From: an uncultured Oscillibacter sp.
GTDB taxonomy: Bacteria > Bacillota > Clostridia > Oscillospirales > Oscillospiraceae
Assembly (NCBI GenBank): GCA_910576865.1
Contig: CAJTKE010000007.1
Span: forward strand, 1-64,000
Reading direction: 5' to 3'
Length of the DNA stretch: 64,000 bases
Shown here: piece after piece, positions 56,701-64,000 of the stretch
Numbering within the stretch: the first letter of the stretch is position 1
Layout of the letters: each line of letters begins with the position of its first letter
Position numbers and translations under genes: made by a program
The notes under the pieces: model-generated
Told to the model about the DNA's origin: nothing
The model's database searches: none
The model's input: only the letters and a program-made list of their open reading frames with translations

Positions 56701-57362
56701 CAGAGCTCAAAAAACGTGTACTCATAAAGAGGAGTGAGGTCTATGGGGAAATGGAGGCGGGTGTCCTCCGCCGCCCACAGGTTCAGGGAGGCGGTGCCGC
56801 CGGTGGGCGTGGTGATGGAGACGGACCCGGCCCAGGGGGCCGTGACAAACACCATGTCCACCGTTTTCACGTCCTTGGCGGAAAAGCGCATGGTCAGGCG
56901 GTTTTCCGCCCCGTCCCCGGTGGGGTAAATCACGTAGTTGTCATACTCCCCCCGGTACTCCCAGCCGTCGTTTTCCGTCACCTTGACCTGGGAGATGGGG
57001 GAGTCCACGCCGTCCAGCAGCAGGTCGCTGAAGCAGACCTCTCCCGCGCCCTCGCCCCGCAGGGTGACGGTGAGGTTCAGGTTGCGGGGCAGGAGAAAGC
57101 TCTGGAAGACAATCAGGGTCAGGACGGCGGCGGCAAGGGCCGGCGGGAACGCCTTTTGAAAGGGCTCCGCCGGGAGGAAGCGGCCCTTGGCGTAGACCAG
57201 CGCTCCACCCAGGACCAGGAAGCACGCGAAGGACACATAGCGCCCCACGGGAACTCCCGGGGCGTACACCGCCAGAAAGAAGGACAGGAAGATGGCGGAA
57301 AAGAGGACCGCCAGATACTTCACCTCTCGTATGCCTGCCAGTTTCCGTAATACGCGGATCAT
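53793..57362 (-). CDS. Polytopic membrane protein fused to a family 2 glycosyltransferase
   Basis: 1,189 residues. The N-terminal part (1-850) has about fifteen membrane helices, an extracellular beta domain (about 95-200) and a large exterior loop (about 600-740), resembling DUF6020-type proteins. After a Pro/Ala linker, residues 880-1085 are a DPM1/GtrB-like GT2 domain with RIAVLIPCYNECRTIGKVVD, the DxD-containing VDADDTYPAE near 958, and TGYRAFSFQF, followed by two more helices (about 1090-1150). This suggests a lipid-linked sugar synthase joined to its own membrane partner. ATG at 57360-57362 has GGAGGCG. Base content falls sharply at about 55100-56110 (see findings). Acceptor and sugar unknown. 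Confidence 0.85.
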   Translation of the reverse strand: MIRVLRKLAGIREVKYLAVLFSAIFLSFFLAVYAPGVPVGRYVSFACFLVLGGALVYAKGRFLPAEPFQKAFPPALAAAVLTLIVFQSFLLPRNLNLTVTLRGEGAGEVCFSDLLLDGVDSPISQVKVTENDGWEYRGEYDNYVIYPTGDGAENRLTMRFSAKDVKTVDMVFVTAPWAGSVSITTPTGGTASLNLWAAEDTRLHFPIDLTPLYEYTFFELCVYNLGAAIALIFLWSLLLYGLGLVYKAKPRPTVLALLALSWLLLFFTSERIAPTFFTRLVLILLTAASSLCLLSGKARGLLEKYRTPGKTAVIALVALYASFASFGQRFFLDGNTRMHYSPDGLLYLSLGTLWFIPIIYLLLLGLELLTAARKPRQEAPYRRLVFWSLLGIMVLCQLILLWAFWPGGFVGDCYYQMKQAVGISPLYDWHPVLHTLLYRAILNICPHAGALPAVQMFFFALLFTHFLMLGYDNGVSFKFLAGLGVVFSLLPNQVISGICPIKDYSYTLALLWGVYLLVRLVLDMEILQKWWFLIAMPVDMFLIYGLRHNGIVPFIALLLLFAWTTVRRFKEVKLSLAAISLASLLLVAVYKGPVFTLLDVSLEFRMSPYTTMLCAAASCINKDLPLSEESNAIMESVLPLDQWGEFYDRYSGHDRYYWHRGDLAYEYPFVPSKITAREAFTVYLDALRRYPDVVIKDRLDGMDLLWDVRQPSDGFNQKALNYVYISSSQLEGISEYFPPELRNLSDGDLYRNPSPLCQMYNETLNTNANSLFDMLLWRSGPYVILLMVLALFWWGNRMKSLLWASVPLLGNMAGLVLVLYHQSFRYVYAVQLITVALAFGTVCLRNRELCPAPAEEIPQPAPIPETAGAVYDEAPASSRMDRIAVLIPCYNECRTIGKVVDDFRRELPEAVVYVYDNNSTDGSAEIARAHGAVVRRERRQGKGNVIRRMFREIDAEVYLMVDADDTYPAENAREMAEAVLRRQADMVIGDRLSSTYFQENKRPFHNFGNDLVRSGIKDIMTGYRAFSFQFVKTFPVLSKGFEIEMEMTIHAIDKNMRLENVVVDYRDRLEGSESKLDTVSNGVKVLRTILRLFQTYRPQLFFCGIAAVLMALALVFFVPILFLYSKTGQVPNLPTLIVCGFTAIAAIQSFFAGMILETINRKNRQDFELELLRARRLRQELLAEDRRED

Positions 57363-57404
57363 ATGGAACGCCTCCGTTTCACAAAAGTAGAGGGAAAGCG
57401 CGGG

Positions 57405-58424
57405 TCAGCCCGCCGGCCTGGAGAGCAGCCACAGCGGCGCGCCGTCGTGCCGGCTGGGGGAGAGCTCCTCCAGAATCAGGGACAGGTCCCAGGGAATCAG
57501 GCTCCGGTCCCGGCTGGCGGGGTCCGCCACCAGGATCTCCCCGCCCAGGGTCACGCCCCGGAGAAGAATGAAGTGCCCGCCCCGGGTGAAGTGCCCCCGG
57601 GTCATCAGGGCCACGGCCACCTCCCCGTTGGAGAGGCGGAAATAGAGGCCGTCCTCGTCCAGGCTCTCCGGGTCCAGGGATTCGCACTCCAGGCCGTAGG
57701 CCTCCGCCGCGCCCTGGACCATGGAGAGGTAGGACCCGTGGCCCGGGCACCACCAGCCCCGGTCCACGCACAGCGCCGCCATGTCCTCCGGGTCCGCCGC
57801 CTCCCCTGTCAGGGAGGACACCGCCATGGCCATGGCGGTGGGGCCGCAGCCGTGGGTGGCCAGGGGGTCCGTGCCGTAGAACTGCCCGGCCCGGGCCGGG
57901 TCGGTCTGGTTGAAGTAGACCACCTCCAGCCCGCCGCCGGTGAGGATCTCCTGCCCGTTCCGGCGGATGATGTCGCTGATCAGGGGGTCCAGGAGCTCCC
58001 TGGGGGGCGGGGCCTCCGGCTGGGCCAGAACGGAGGAGTCCACCTCCGCCAGGGGCTCCGGCTCCTTCGGGGCGCTCCGCTCCTCCATCCAGTCCCGGAG
58101 GGACTCCACGGCGGAGGCGGCGGCCTCCCCCGCCCGGCCCGCCAGGGCGGCCCCGCTCCGGCAGGCGGATTCCAGGGCCCGCCCCGCCGTCTGGACGGCC
58201 TGATGGCCGGCCTCCCGGACGGGCTCCGTCAGCCGCTCGTAGAGGGCCGGGGCGAAGAACCGGGCGGCCGCCAGCTCCGCCCCGGCGACGCAGGCCGCGG
58301 CCAGCAGGGCCAGGGCGATATATCGGACCCGGCGGGTCCGCTTTTTTCTCGGGGAGGAAGGGCCCTCCTTCATTTGGCGGAGCTCCTCCAGGGCCTGTTC
58401 CTCCGGGGAGGTCCATTGGCGCAT
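57405..58424 (-). CDS. Membrane-anchored C39-family cysteine peptidase
   Basis: 339 residues. After a basic N terminus comes a single membrane helix (YIALALLAAACVAGAELAA, about 33-55), an Ala/Glu-rich linker, and a C39-like papain-fold domain (about 165-335): DPLATHGCGPTAMAMAVSSL with the catalytic Cys near 200, GHFTRGGHFILLRGV with the His near 292, and VADPASRD with Asp near 305. It faces the outside of the membrane. Whether it processes peptides or is a regulatory protease is unknown. ATG at 58422-58424 has CAGGAGGC; the longer frame is not needed. The glycosyltransferase fusion is 42 bases downstream. Confidence 0.87.
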   Translation of the reverse strand: MRQWTSPEEQALEELRQMKEGPSSPRKKRTRRVRYIALALLAAACVAGAELAAARFFAPALYERLTEPVREAGHQAVQTAGRALESACRSGAALAGRAGEAAASAVESLRDWMEERSAPKEPEPLAEVDSSVLAQPEAPPPRELLDPLISDIIRRNGQEILTGGGLEVVYFNQTDPARAGQFYGTDPLATHGCGPTAMAMAVSSLTGEAADPEDMAALCVDRGWWCPGHGSYLSMVQGAAEAYGLECESLDPESLDEDGLYFRLSNGEVAVALMTRGHFTRGGHFILLRGVTLGGEILVADPASRDRSLIPWDLSLILEELSPSRHDGAPLWLLSRPAG

Positions 58425-58530
58425 GGCGAGCCTCCTGTCGGTCATATTCCCCCTTACTATATCACATTTCCGCGGCCCGCTCAAGGGCGGCGGCGTTTTT
58501 CCCCGGGAAGATTCCGCCGTTTCCGGCAAA

Positions 58531-58560
58531 AAAAGGACCGCCCGGCTGGGCGGTCCTTTT
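58531..58560. terminator. Terminator between the SLH giant gene and the C39 gene
   Basis: 13-bp stem AAAAGGACCGCCC and complement with a GGCT loop; it ends transcription on the minus strand from the upstream SLH gene. Confidence 0.85.
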
Positions 58561-58572
58561 GGATGGGGCGGT

Positions 58573-61500
58573 TTATTTGCGGTAGTTCTGCATCCGCCAG
58601 ACGATGGCGGAGACCTGCCCCCGGGTCAGGGTGTTGGAGGGGCGGAAGGTGCTGGTTCCGTTGTTGAAGTATCCCTCCACAATGCCCGCCGCGTTCAGGG
58701 CCTGGACATAGACGTCGGAGGTGTCGGTGAAGGGCTTCACGCTGGAGAGGTTGTTGATGTCCAGCCGCAGGGCCCCGGCGGCCAGCTGGGCCACCTGGAG
58801 GCGGGTGATGGGCCCGTTCAGGGCCACGGTGTTCCGGGTGACCAGACCGTCGGCCTGGGCCTTGGCCAGATACCCGCTGAAGGTGCTGCCCGCCACGGTG
58901 GGGGCCTGATCGGCGTAGCCGGCGGCCTTCATGATCAGCTTCAGGGCCGCGCCGTAGGTGATGGTGCTGTCCGGGCGGAAGTTCCCGTCGGCGTATCCGT
59001 CGATGACGGCGGAGTCCGCCAGCTCCGTGACGTATTTATAGCACCACGTGGCGGCGTTGATGTCCCCGAATTTTTTGTTCGTGTTCAGAACGCCCAGGGA
59101 GAACATGCCGGAGGCCACGGGGACGCCGCTGGCGTTCATGGCCACGTAGGGGATCTCCACGGGGCCGGTGTAGCCCGTCTGGGGGACGAAGCGGAGCTGG
59201 CCCAGCTGCTGGTTCCCGGTGTTGTAGCCATAGACCGTGGTGGTGTCGGCGGGGGTGGCCCCGGCGCCCACGTAGATGGTGCCCACGGTGGCGGCGGGGA
59301 GCTTCAGAAGCTGGATGCCGCTGGGGGTGACGCCGGTGGCCGCGGTGACGGCGGCGGCGATGGAGGACGCCGGGAAGGTGACGGCGGTGTTCCTGGGCGT
59401 GGGCCCGTAGACCTCGGACACGGCCTTGGAGGTGACGCTGATGAGGATGGCCCCCGCCGTGGACTGGCCTCCCATGCCGTAGGCCGTGAAGGGGATGGAG
59501 GCGCAGTAGTTGGACCCGGAGGGCACGTACGTCAGCTCCGTCAGGGCGTACTCCGCCGTGGTGGCGGGGCTCATGTACAGGCTGCGGCTGCGGTTGGCGG
59601 CGGTGAGCTGCTCCCGGGTGGTGGAGCCGTAGCTGCTGGCGCCGTAGTAGTTGTAGTACAGGGCCCCGGTGGCGGGCACGTCGCCCAGGACCACGTATTG
59701 CAGCGTCCCGGCGGGATAGGCGGTCTTGTAGTACCGGGCCAGGTCATTGGCGTTGATCTGGACGTTGGTTCCGCTGGTGACGGCGTAGCGCACGCTGCCC
59801 ACCAGATTGGAGGAGGCCCCCGCCGTGGAGGGGGTGATCACCAGGACGCCCTCCAGAGAGCGGCCGTTGTCCCCGTAGGCGGTGAAGCGCAGGGTCACCT
59901 TCCCGCTGGTGAAGGAGTTGGCGGCGGCGAAGGTCAGCTCGTTCAGGGCGTAGTCCCCCTTCCGGGCGTCGGCGGCGTCGTAGTAGAACCGGACGCCCTG
60001 GAGGCCGCTGCGGGAGAAGGAGGTGGAGTAGCTGGTACCGTAGGCGGTGTAGAGGGTGCCGCAGCTGTCCGGGAACTCCAGGTTCCCGGGCACGTCGAAG
60101 ACCACGTAGTCCAGGGTGGAGCTGGAATAGCTCTTGCGGAAGAACTCGTCGAACTTGGTCCGGTCGAGGTTCACCGTCTTGCCGGGGACCACCACGCAGG
60201 CGATGTCCCCGCCGGTGGAGACCGTCAGCTTCAGCGTGCCCTGCTCATAGGTGCTGGCGTCGTAATAGGCCCGGAAGGGCATGGACAGGGTGCTCTTGTC
60301 CGCCGCGCCGGCGTCGGGCCGGAAGTAGAGGCTTCCGATGGAATAGGCGTTGTAGTTGGGGGTGCCGTTGTAGAACTGGGTCTGGGCGTAGGTCAGGTCG
60401 CTGCGGGAGAGGCGGGTGTTTCCGGCGTAGAGGGCGCCGGGGAAGCTGGCGTAGTCGCTGCCCGCCTCGAAGGCCACGTATTTGACCGTCCGGTTGGTGT
60501 TGGACATGGCCTGATAGGCCTTGTTGAAGTCGCTGGCGGTGAAGCTGACGGAGCCTCCCGGAGGCGCCTCATAGGAGACGGTGTTCACCTCGGAGGTCAC
60601 CACGATCCGCAGGATGCCCTCCTCGTAGACGTCCCGGCTGCTGCCATAGTAGGCCCGGAAGGGGATGTTCATGCAGTCCCCCTCCCTGGCGCTCCGGTCG
60701 GCCTGGAAGGTCACGTCGTCCAGGAAGTAGTCGTTCCGGCTGGGGGCGTCGCCGGAGCTGTAGTAGAACATGCTTCCGCTGTGGCTGAGGTCCGCCGCCC
60801 GGAGGATGGCGTTCTTCACGTACAGCGCGCCGTAGAAGTTCCGGTAGCTGTCCGGGGCGGAGAAGGACACGGCGCTGATGGTCCGGTTGTTGTAGTCGGA
60901 GAGGTAGCGGTAGACGTCGTTGAAGTCCGCCTTTTCCAGGCGGGCGGTGCCGCCGGGGGCCACGTTCAGCGTCACGGTGTCCCGGGAGCCGTTTTTGTCG
61001 ATGATGATCCGCAGGACGCCCTTCACCGCGTCGTCCCGGTCATAGCAGGCCCAGAAGGGAATCTCCAGCTCGGCCCCCTCCTTGGCGCCGCTGGCGGCCT
61101 GGAAGATCAGATCGTCGATGCCGTAGCTGTTCTGGCGGTCCGTGGTGTAATAGAACCACTCGTCGGACAGGCCCTTCTTGGAGTAGGCGGAGTGGCCGGA
61201 GACCCGGATGTCCCCGGCGAAGGTGGTGTAGTCGTCCCCGGGGGCGAACTCCACATACCGGACGTCCCGGTTGGCGCTGGCCAGACTCCGGTAGACCTGG
61301 TTGAAGTCGCTGCGGTTGAAGGTGACGGAGTTGCCGGGGGCCACCCGGTAGACCACCTCGTCGTCCTGCCGGCCGTTTTTGTCGATGATGATCCGGAGAT
61401 TGGCCTCCCGGTAGTCGTTGTTGCGGTCGTAGTACCGGACGGTCATGGTGAGCTGGTCGCCCACGTCCGCCTGGGCGAAGGCCCGGAAGCTGAGGTCCTC

Positions 61501-62463
61501 CAGGGCGTAGTCCCCGTCATAGCGGCTTTCGGTGTAGAACTTGTAGCGGTCCAGGTTGTCCCGGCTGAGGGAGCTGGAGCCGGCGTAGAGCATGCCGTCG
61601 AAGCTGCTGTAGTCGTTCTCCGTCCGGAAGACGATGTACCGCAGGCCGCTGACCCCGCCGGTGAGCTTGCGGTAGGCCTCCTCAAACCGGGCGAGGCGCA
61701 GGTCCGCCGTGCCGCCGGGGGCCACCCGGAGGACGATGTCCGTGGAGTCCGACGAGACCGGCGTGCCGGTGAGGGTGATGGTGCCGGAGATCTGGCCGCC
61801 GGCGGCGTTTTCGGCGGTGTAGGGCAGGCTCAGGCTGCCGGAGGAGCTGGGGACGAACCAGACCCGGTCATACAGCTCGCTGTAGGAATAGCTGTTCCAC
61901 AGATAGCTGAGGTTGTCGCTGTGCCAGACCTGTCCGGACCCGCTGGTGGCGGAGAAGCGGACGGTGGAGAAGTCGCCGGACCCGGTCAGGCCCCGGAACA
62001 GGTCGGAAATATTGGTGCGGATTTGCGCGCCCACGAATTTTCCGCCGGTGGTGCCCACGGAGATGGTGAAGTTCTTCCCCTGGGTGGAGGGGGCGCTGTT
62101 GCTGGCCTCCGTGATTACGTTTTTGCAGACGGAGCATTGTTTGGTCACAATGCCGTTCCGTTCACTGATAGTCACATATGTATGAGCGCCGGTGGCGAGA
62201 ATCTCCTGGGTATCCCCCCGCTCGCATATCTCGCAGACGCGGATTTTCTTGCCGGATGTGCCGCAGGTGGGCTGGTTGCTCGTGGTCCAGACGCTCCAGC
62301 GGTGGCCGGACACGCTCACCTTCTGGCCACTGCTGTCCAGCAGCCAGTGAGAATCGCTGTCGGATTTCCAATCCTCCACTGCCAGGGCGGCGGGCGCGAG
62401 GCTCGCCAGCATGACCAGCGTCAGGAAAAACGCCGGGAGTTTCTTCTTCCAAAAATTGTTCAT
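58573..62463 (-). CDS. Large SLH surface protein with eight tandem domains of about 110 residues
   Basis: 1,296 residues. Signal peptide with KKKLPAFFLTLVMLASLAPA (cut near ALA-VE), a small Cys-rich domain (CEICERGD, CSVCKNV; about 60-105), then eight tandem units (about 105-1110), six of them opening with a V-x-P/S-G sequence (VAPGGTADLRLARFEEAYRK) and each ending in a strand (LRIIIDKNG). Two to three SLH modules close the protein (FGDINAATWCYKYVTELADS, FTDTSDVYVQALNAAGIVEG, RPSNTLTRGQVSAIVWRMQN). The units look like a single beta-rich domain family I do not recognise, with Ser/Thr and Tyr rich faces. ATG at 62461-62463. It is a wall-bound fibre-like protein by architecture. Confidence 0.88.
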   Translation of the reverse strand: MNNFWKKKLPAFFLTLVMLASLAPAALAVEDWKSDSDSHWLLDSSGQKVSVSGHRWSVWTTSNQPTCGTSGKKIRVCEICERGDTQEILATGAHTYVTISERNGIVTKQCSVCKNVITEASNSAPSTQGKNFTISVGTTGGKFVGAQIRTNISDLFRGLTGSGDFSTVRFSATSGSGQVWHSDNLSYLWNSYSYSELYDRVWFVPSSSGSLSLPYTAENAAGGQISGTITLTGTPVSSDSTDIVLRVAPGGTADLRLARFEEAYRKLTGGVSGLRYIVFRTENDYSSFDGMLYAGSSSLSRDNLDRYKFYTESRYDGDYALEDLSFRAFAQADVGDQLTMTVRYYDRNNDYREANLRIIIDKNGRQDDEVVYRVAPGNSVTFNRSDFNQVYRSLASANRDVRYVEFAPGDDYTTFAGDIRVSGHSAYSKKGLSDEWFYYTTDRQNSYGIDDLIFQAASGAKEGAELEIPFWACYDRDDAVKGVLRIIIDKNGSRDTVTLNVAPGGTARLEKADFNDVYRYLSDYNNRTISAVSFSAPDSYRNFYGALYVKNAILRAADLSHSGSMFYYSSGDAPSRNDYFLDDVTFQADRSAREGDCMNIPFRAYYGSSRDVYEEGILRIVVTSEVNTVSYEAPPGGSVSFTASDFNKAYQAMSNTNRTVKYVAFEAGSDYASFPGALYAGNTRLSRSDLTYAQTQFYNGTPNYNAYSIGSLYFRPDAGAADKSTLSMPFRAYYDASTYEQGTLKLTVSTGGDIACVVVPGKTVNLDRTKFDEFFRKSYSSSTLDYVVFDVPGNLEFPDSCGTLYTAYGTSYSTSFSRSGLQGVRFYYDAADARKGDYALNELTFAAANSFTSGKVTLRFTAYGDNGRSLEGVLVITPSTAGASSNLVGSVRYAVTSGTNVQINANDLARYYKTAYPAGTLQYVVLGDVPATGALYYNYYGASSYGSTTREQLTAANRSRSLYMSPATTAEYALTELTYVPSGSNYCASIPFTAYGMGGQSTAGAILISVTSKAVSEVYGPTPRNTAVTFPASSIAAAVTAATGVTPSGIQLLKLPAATVGTIYVGAGATPADTTTVYGYNTGNQQLGQLRFVPQTGYTGPVEIPYVAMNASGVPVASGMFSLGVLNTNKKFGDINAATWCYKYVTELADSAVIDGYADGNFRPDSTITYGAALKLIMKAAGYADQAPTVAGSTFSGYLAKAQADGLVTRNTVALNGPITRLQVAQLAAGALRLDINNLSSVKPFTDTSDVYVQALNAAGIVEGYFNNGTSTFRPSNTLTRGQVSAIVWRMQNYRK

Positions 62464-62677
62464 AGACGTACCTCCGTGCCTGCCAGAAATGAGATGGTGC
62501 AGGTTACATAATACTGCTCTTTATACCATAGCCGAAAGGCTCCTCATAATCATGAACAAACTGTGAACATGCGGCAACATTTTGGTATCATTTATAGAAG
62601 AAGACCCAATCCGGCCGGGGGTGAGGGGCGGTTTTCTGTCGATTTGCCGGATGGGAAATTTTCTGAAAATCTTTCTC

Positions 62678-62706
62678 TTTACAAATAAATTTCCCTCCTA
62701 TATAAT
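62678..62706 (+). promoter_or_regulatory. Promoter of prfB
   Basis: TTTACA (62678-62683) and TATAAT (62701-62706), 17 bases apart. The preceding bases back to 62464 show no gene. Confidence 0.8.
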
Positions 62707-62743
62707 ACATACGCTACGAAATCTGCAAGCATGGAGGACCAAT

Positions 62744-63868
62744 ATGGCTTTGATTGAATACGACGTCTGCAAACAGAAGCTCCGGGACCTGAAACCGGAG
62801 CTTGACAAGCTCTCCGCCGCCCTGGACATTGAGTCCGCGAGGCAGGAGGCCGCGCGGCTGGAGGACGAGACCGCCCAGGACGGGTTCTGGAACGACCTGG
62901 AGCGCTCCCAGAAGGTGCAGCAGCGGCTCAAGCAGCTCCAGAACAAGATCGCCAGGCAGGAGAAGCTGATTTCCTCCTGGGAGGACCTGACGGCCCTGTG
63001 TGAGATGGGCCAGGAGGCCGACGACGCCGAGATTCTGGAGGAGCTGAAATCCGAGTTCGCCGCCCTGGAGGACCGGACCGCCGAGACCCGCATGGCCACC
63101 CTCCTCTCCGGGGAGTACGACGGGTGCAACGCCATTTTGCAGTTCCACGCCGGGGCCGGCGGCACCGAGGCCCAGGACTGGGCCCAGATGCTCTACCGCA
63201 TGTACACCCGCTGGGTGGAGCGGAAGGGCTTCACCTATAAAATCCTGGACTACGAGGACGGGGACGAGGCGGGGATCAAGTCCGCCGCCATCTCCATCGA
63301 GGGGGAGAACGCCTACGGCCTCCTCAAGAGCGAGAACGGCGTCCACCGGCTGGTCCGGGTCTCCCCCTTCGACGCCAACGCCCGGCGGCAGACGTCCTTC
63401 GCCGCCGTGGAGGTCATGCCGGAGCTGGAGAACGACGAGTCCATCGAGATTCGGGACGAGGACATCGAGATGCAGGTCTACCGGGCCAGCGGCGCCGGCG
63501 GCCAGCACGTCAACAAAACCTCCTCCGCCGTGCGGCTGATCCACAAGCCCACGGGCATCGTGGTGGCCAGTCAGCAGGAGCGGAGCCAGTTCCAGAACAA
63601 GGACAACTGCATGAAGATGCTCCGGGCCAAGCTCCTGGAGCTCAAGGCCCAGCAGCACGCGGAGAAAATCAGCGACATCAAGGGCGTCCAGATGAAGATC
63701 GAGTGGGGCAGCCAGATCCGCTCCTATGTCTTCATGCCCTACCAGATGGTGAAGGACACCCGGACGGCCTTCGAGACCGCCAACATCGACGGCGTCATGG
63801 ACGGGGACCTGGACGGGTTTTTGAACGCCTACCTGACCCAATTGGCAACCGGCGAGCTGAAAAAATAA
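62744..63868 (+). CDS. prfB: Peptide chain release factor 2
   Basis: Ends translation at UGA and UAA. The 374-residue protein is in one continuous frame, starting ALIEYDVCKQKLRDLKPELD. The SPF tripeptide that reads the stop codon is in VRVSPFDANARRQTSFAAVE near 205, and the GGQ of the peptidyl-hydrolysis loop is in RASGAGGQHVNKTSSAVR near 246. The programmed +1 frameshift of many prfB genes, a slippery CUU-UGA near codon 25, is absent here, so autoregulation by that route is not expected. ATG at 62744 has GGAGGACC. Confidence 0.96.
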   Translation: MALIEYDVCKQKLRDLKPELDKLSAALDIESARQEAARLEDETAQDGFWNDLERSQKVQQRLKQLQNKIARQEKLISSWEDLTALCEMGQEADDAEILEELKSEFAALEDRTAETRMATLLSGEYDGCNAILQFHAGAGGTEAQDWAQMLYRMYTRWVERKGFTYKILDYEDGDEAGIKSAAISIEGENAYGLLKSENGVHRLVRVSPFDANARRQTSFAAVEVMPELENDESIEIRDEDIEMQVYRASGAGGQHVNKTSSAVRLIHKPTGIVVASQQERSQFQNKDNCMKMLRAKLLELKAQQHAEKISDIKGVQMKIEWGSQIRSYVFMPYQMVKDTRTAFETANIDGVMDGDLDGFLNAYLTQLATGELKK

Positions 63869-63888
63869 AAGCTTTTCCCTGCAGAGAC

Positions 63889-63952
63889 GGGCCGCCGAGG
63901 GCGGCGGCCCCTACAGAATGCGCCCGTAGGGGCCGGCCCCTGGCCGGCCCGT
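63889..63952. repeat. Two REP elements after prfB
   Basis: GGGCCGCCGAGGGCGGCGGC then CCCTAC (63889-63914), and GTAGGGGCCGGCCCCTGGCC then GGCCCG (63926-63952), in the divergent orientation of the family and with a more GC-rich core than the other copies. Confidence 0.75.
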
Positions 63953-63995
63953 CCTTTTTCCGCAAACCCCTGCGTACACAGAAAGGATACCAGAG

Positions 63996-64000
63996 ATGAA
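63996..64000 (+). CDS. Start of the next gene (five bases only)
   Basis: ATGAA at the window end follows GAAAGGAT with a normal gap. Identity cannot be read. Confidence 0.4.

Noticed and set aside
58423-62511. 1,362-codon plus-strand open frame
   Set aside because: Opposite the SLH protein with signal peptide and repeats; its V/G-rich translation is a mirror image of the tandem units.

Overview
The window is chromosomal DNA of a GC-rich low-GC-phylum relative, most likely a gut Firmicute of the Oscillospiraceae/Flavonifractor-Lawsonibacter type. This rests on an Ile T-box, the SepF/DivIVA division block, SLH-domain surface proteins, a SprA-like protein, a mutS-mutL-miaA-hfq cluster, near-consensus sigma-A promoters and strongly GC-biased codon use. 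It contains no rRNA operon, prophage or CRISPR array. One tRNA gene (Gly, GCC) is present.

Left part (1-10 kb): the 5' end of ileS with an NTF2-like gene behind an Ile T-box; a small helix protein divergent from an XRE gene broken by an amber codon; two mirror-image type-I-toxin-like modules (2059-2715); degV; and a divergent topoisomerase IV pair (parE 4011-6002, parC 7275-9518) with a RAYT transposase and a small exported protein between them. A LUD-domain gene follows. Middle left (10-24.5 kb): lipoproteins, tRNA-Gly, SprA-like protein, NUDIX, DUF4349, MBL and HAD enzymes, DUF421, a MerR regulator divergent from a carboxymuconolactone-decarboxylase-like gene, a ClC channel, serC plus a phosphoglycerate-dehydrogenase-like gene, and two SLH-type genes, one with an in-frame amber codon.

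Middle (24.5-38 kb): rpoN and a sigma-54 activator, XRE/small-protein pairs, a CBS-type pyrophosphatase, rpsB-tsf, an SLH/InlB-repeat surface protein, a probable 0.33-kb non-coding RNA, miaB, and a Hol_Tox-type small toxin with an antisense promoter. Right part (38-64 kb): mutS, CPBP protease, AEC transporter, mutL, flavoprotein, miaA, hfq, HlyD-like protein, YggS/YlmE, sepF, divIVA, HAD, deoxycytidylate-deaminase-like gene, a pyruvyltransferase/FrhB fusion, a membrane glycosyltransferase fusion, a C39 peptidase, a 1,296-residue SLH protein with about eight tandem domains, and prfB.

Three repeat or RNA themes run through the window. The first is a REP-like palindrome (core GTAGGGGCGG...CCGCCC) with its RAYT gene; copies supply TAG stop codons to four genes and two lie in-frame inside the RAYT gene itself. 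The second is a 188-bp dispersed element in three copies of identical length with a perfect 13-bp hairpin. The third is three antisense-RNA/small-peptide modules, two of which encode an unrecognised 28-residue MW(K/R)RRL peptide family; these modules and the unnamed ncRNA at 34380-34705 are the best candidates for something undescribed.
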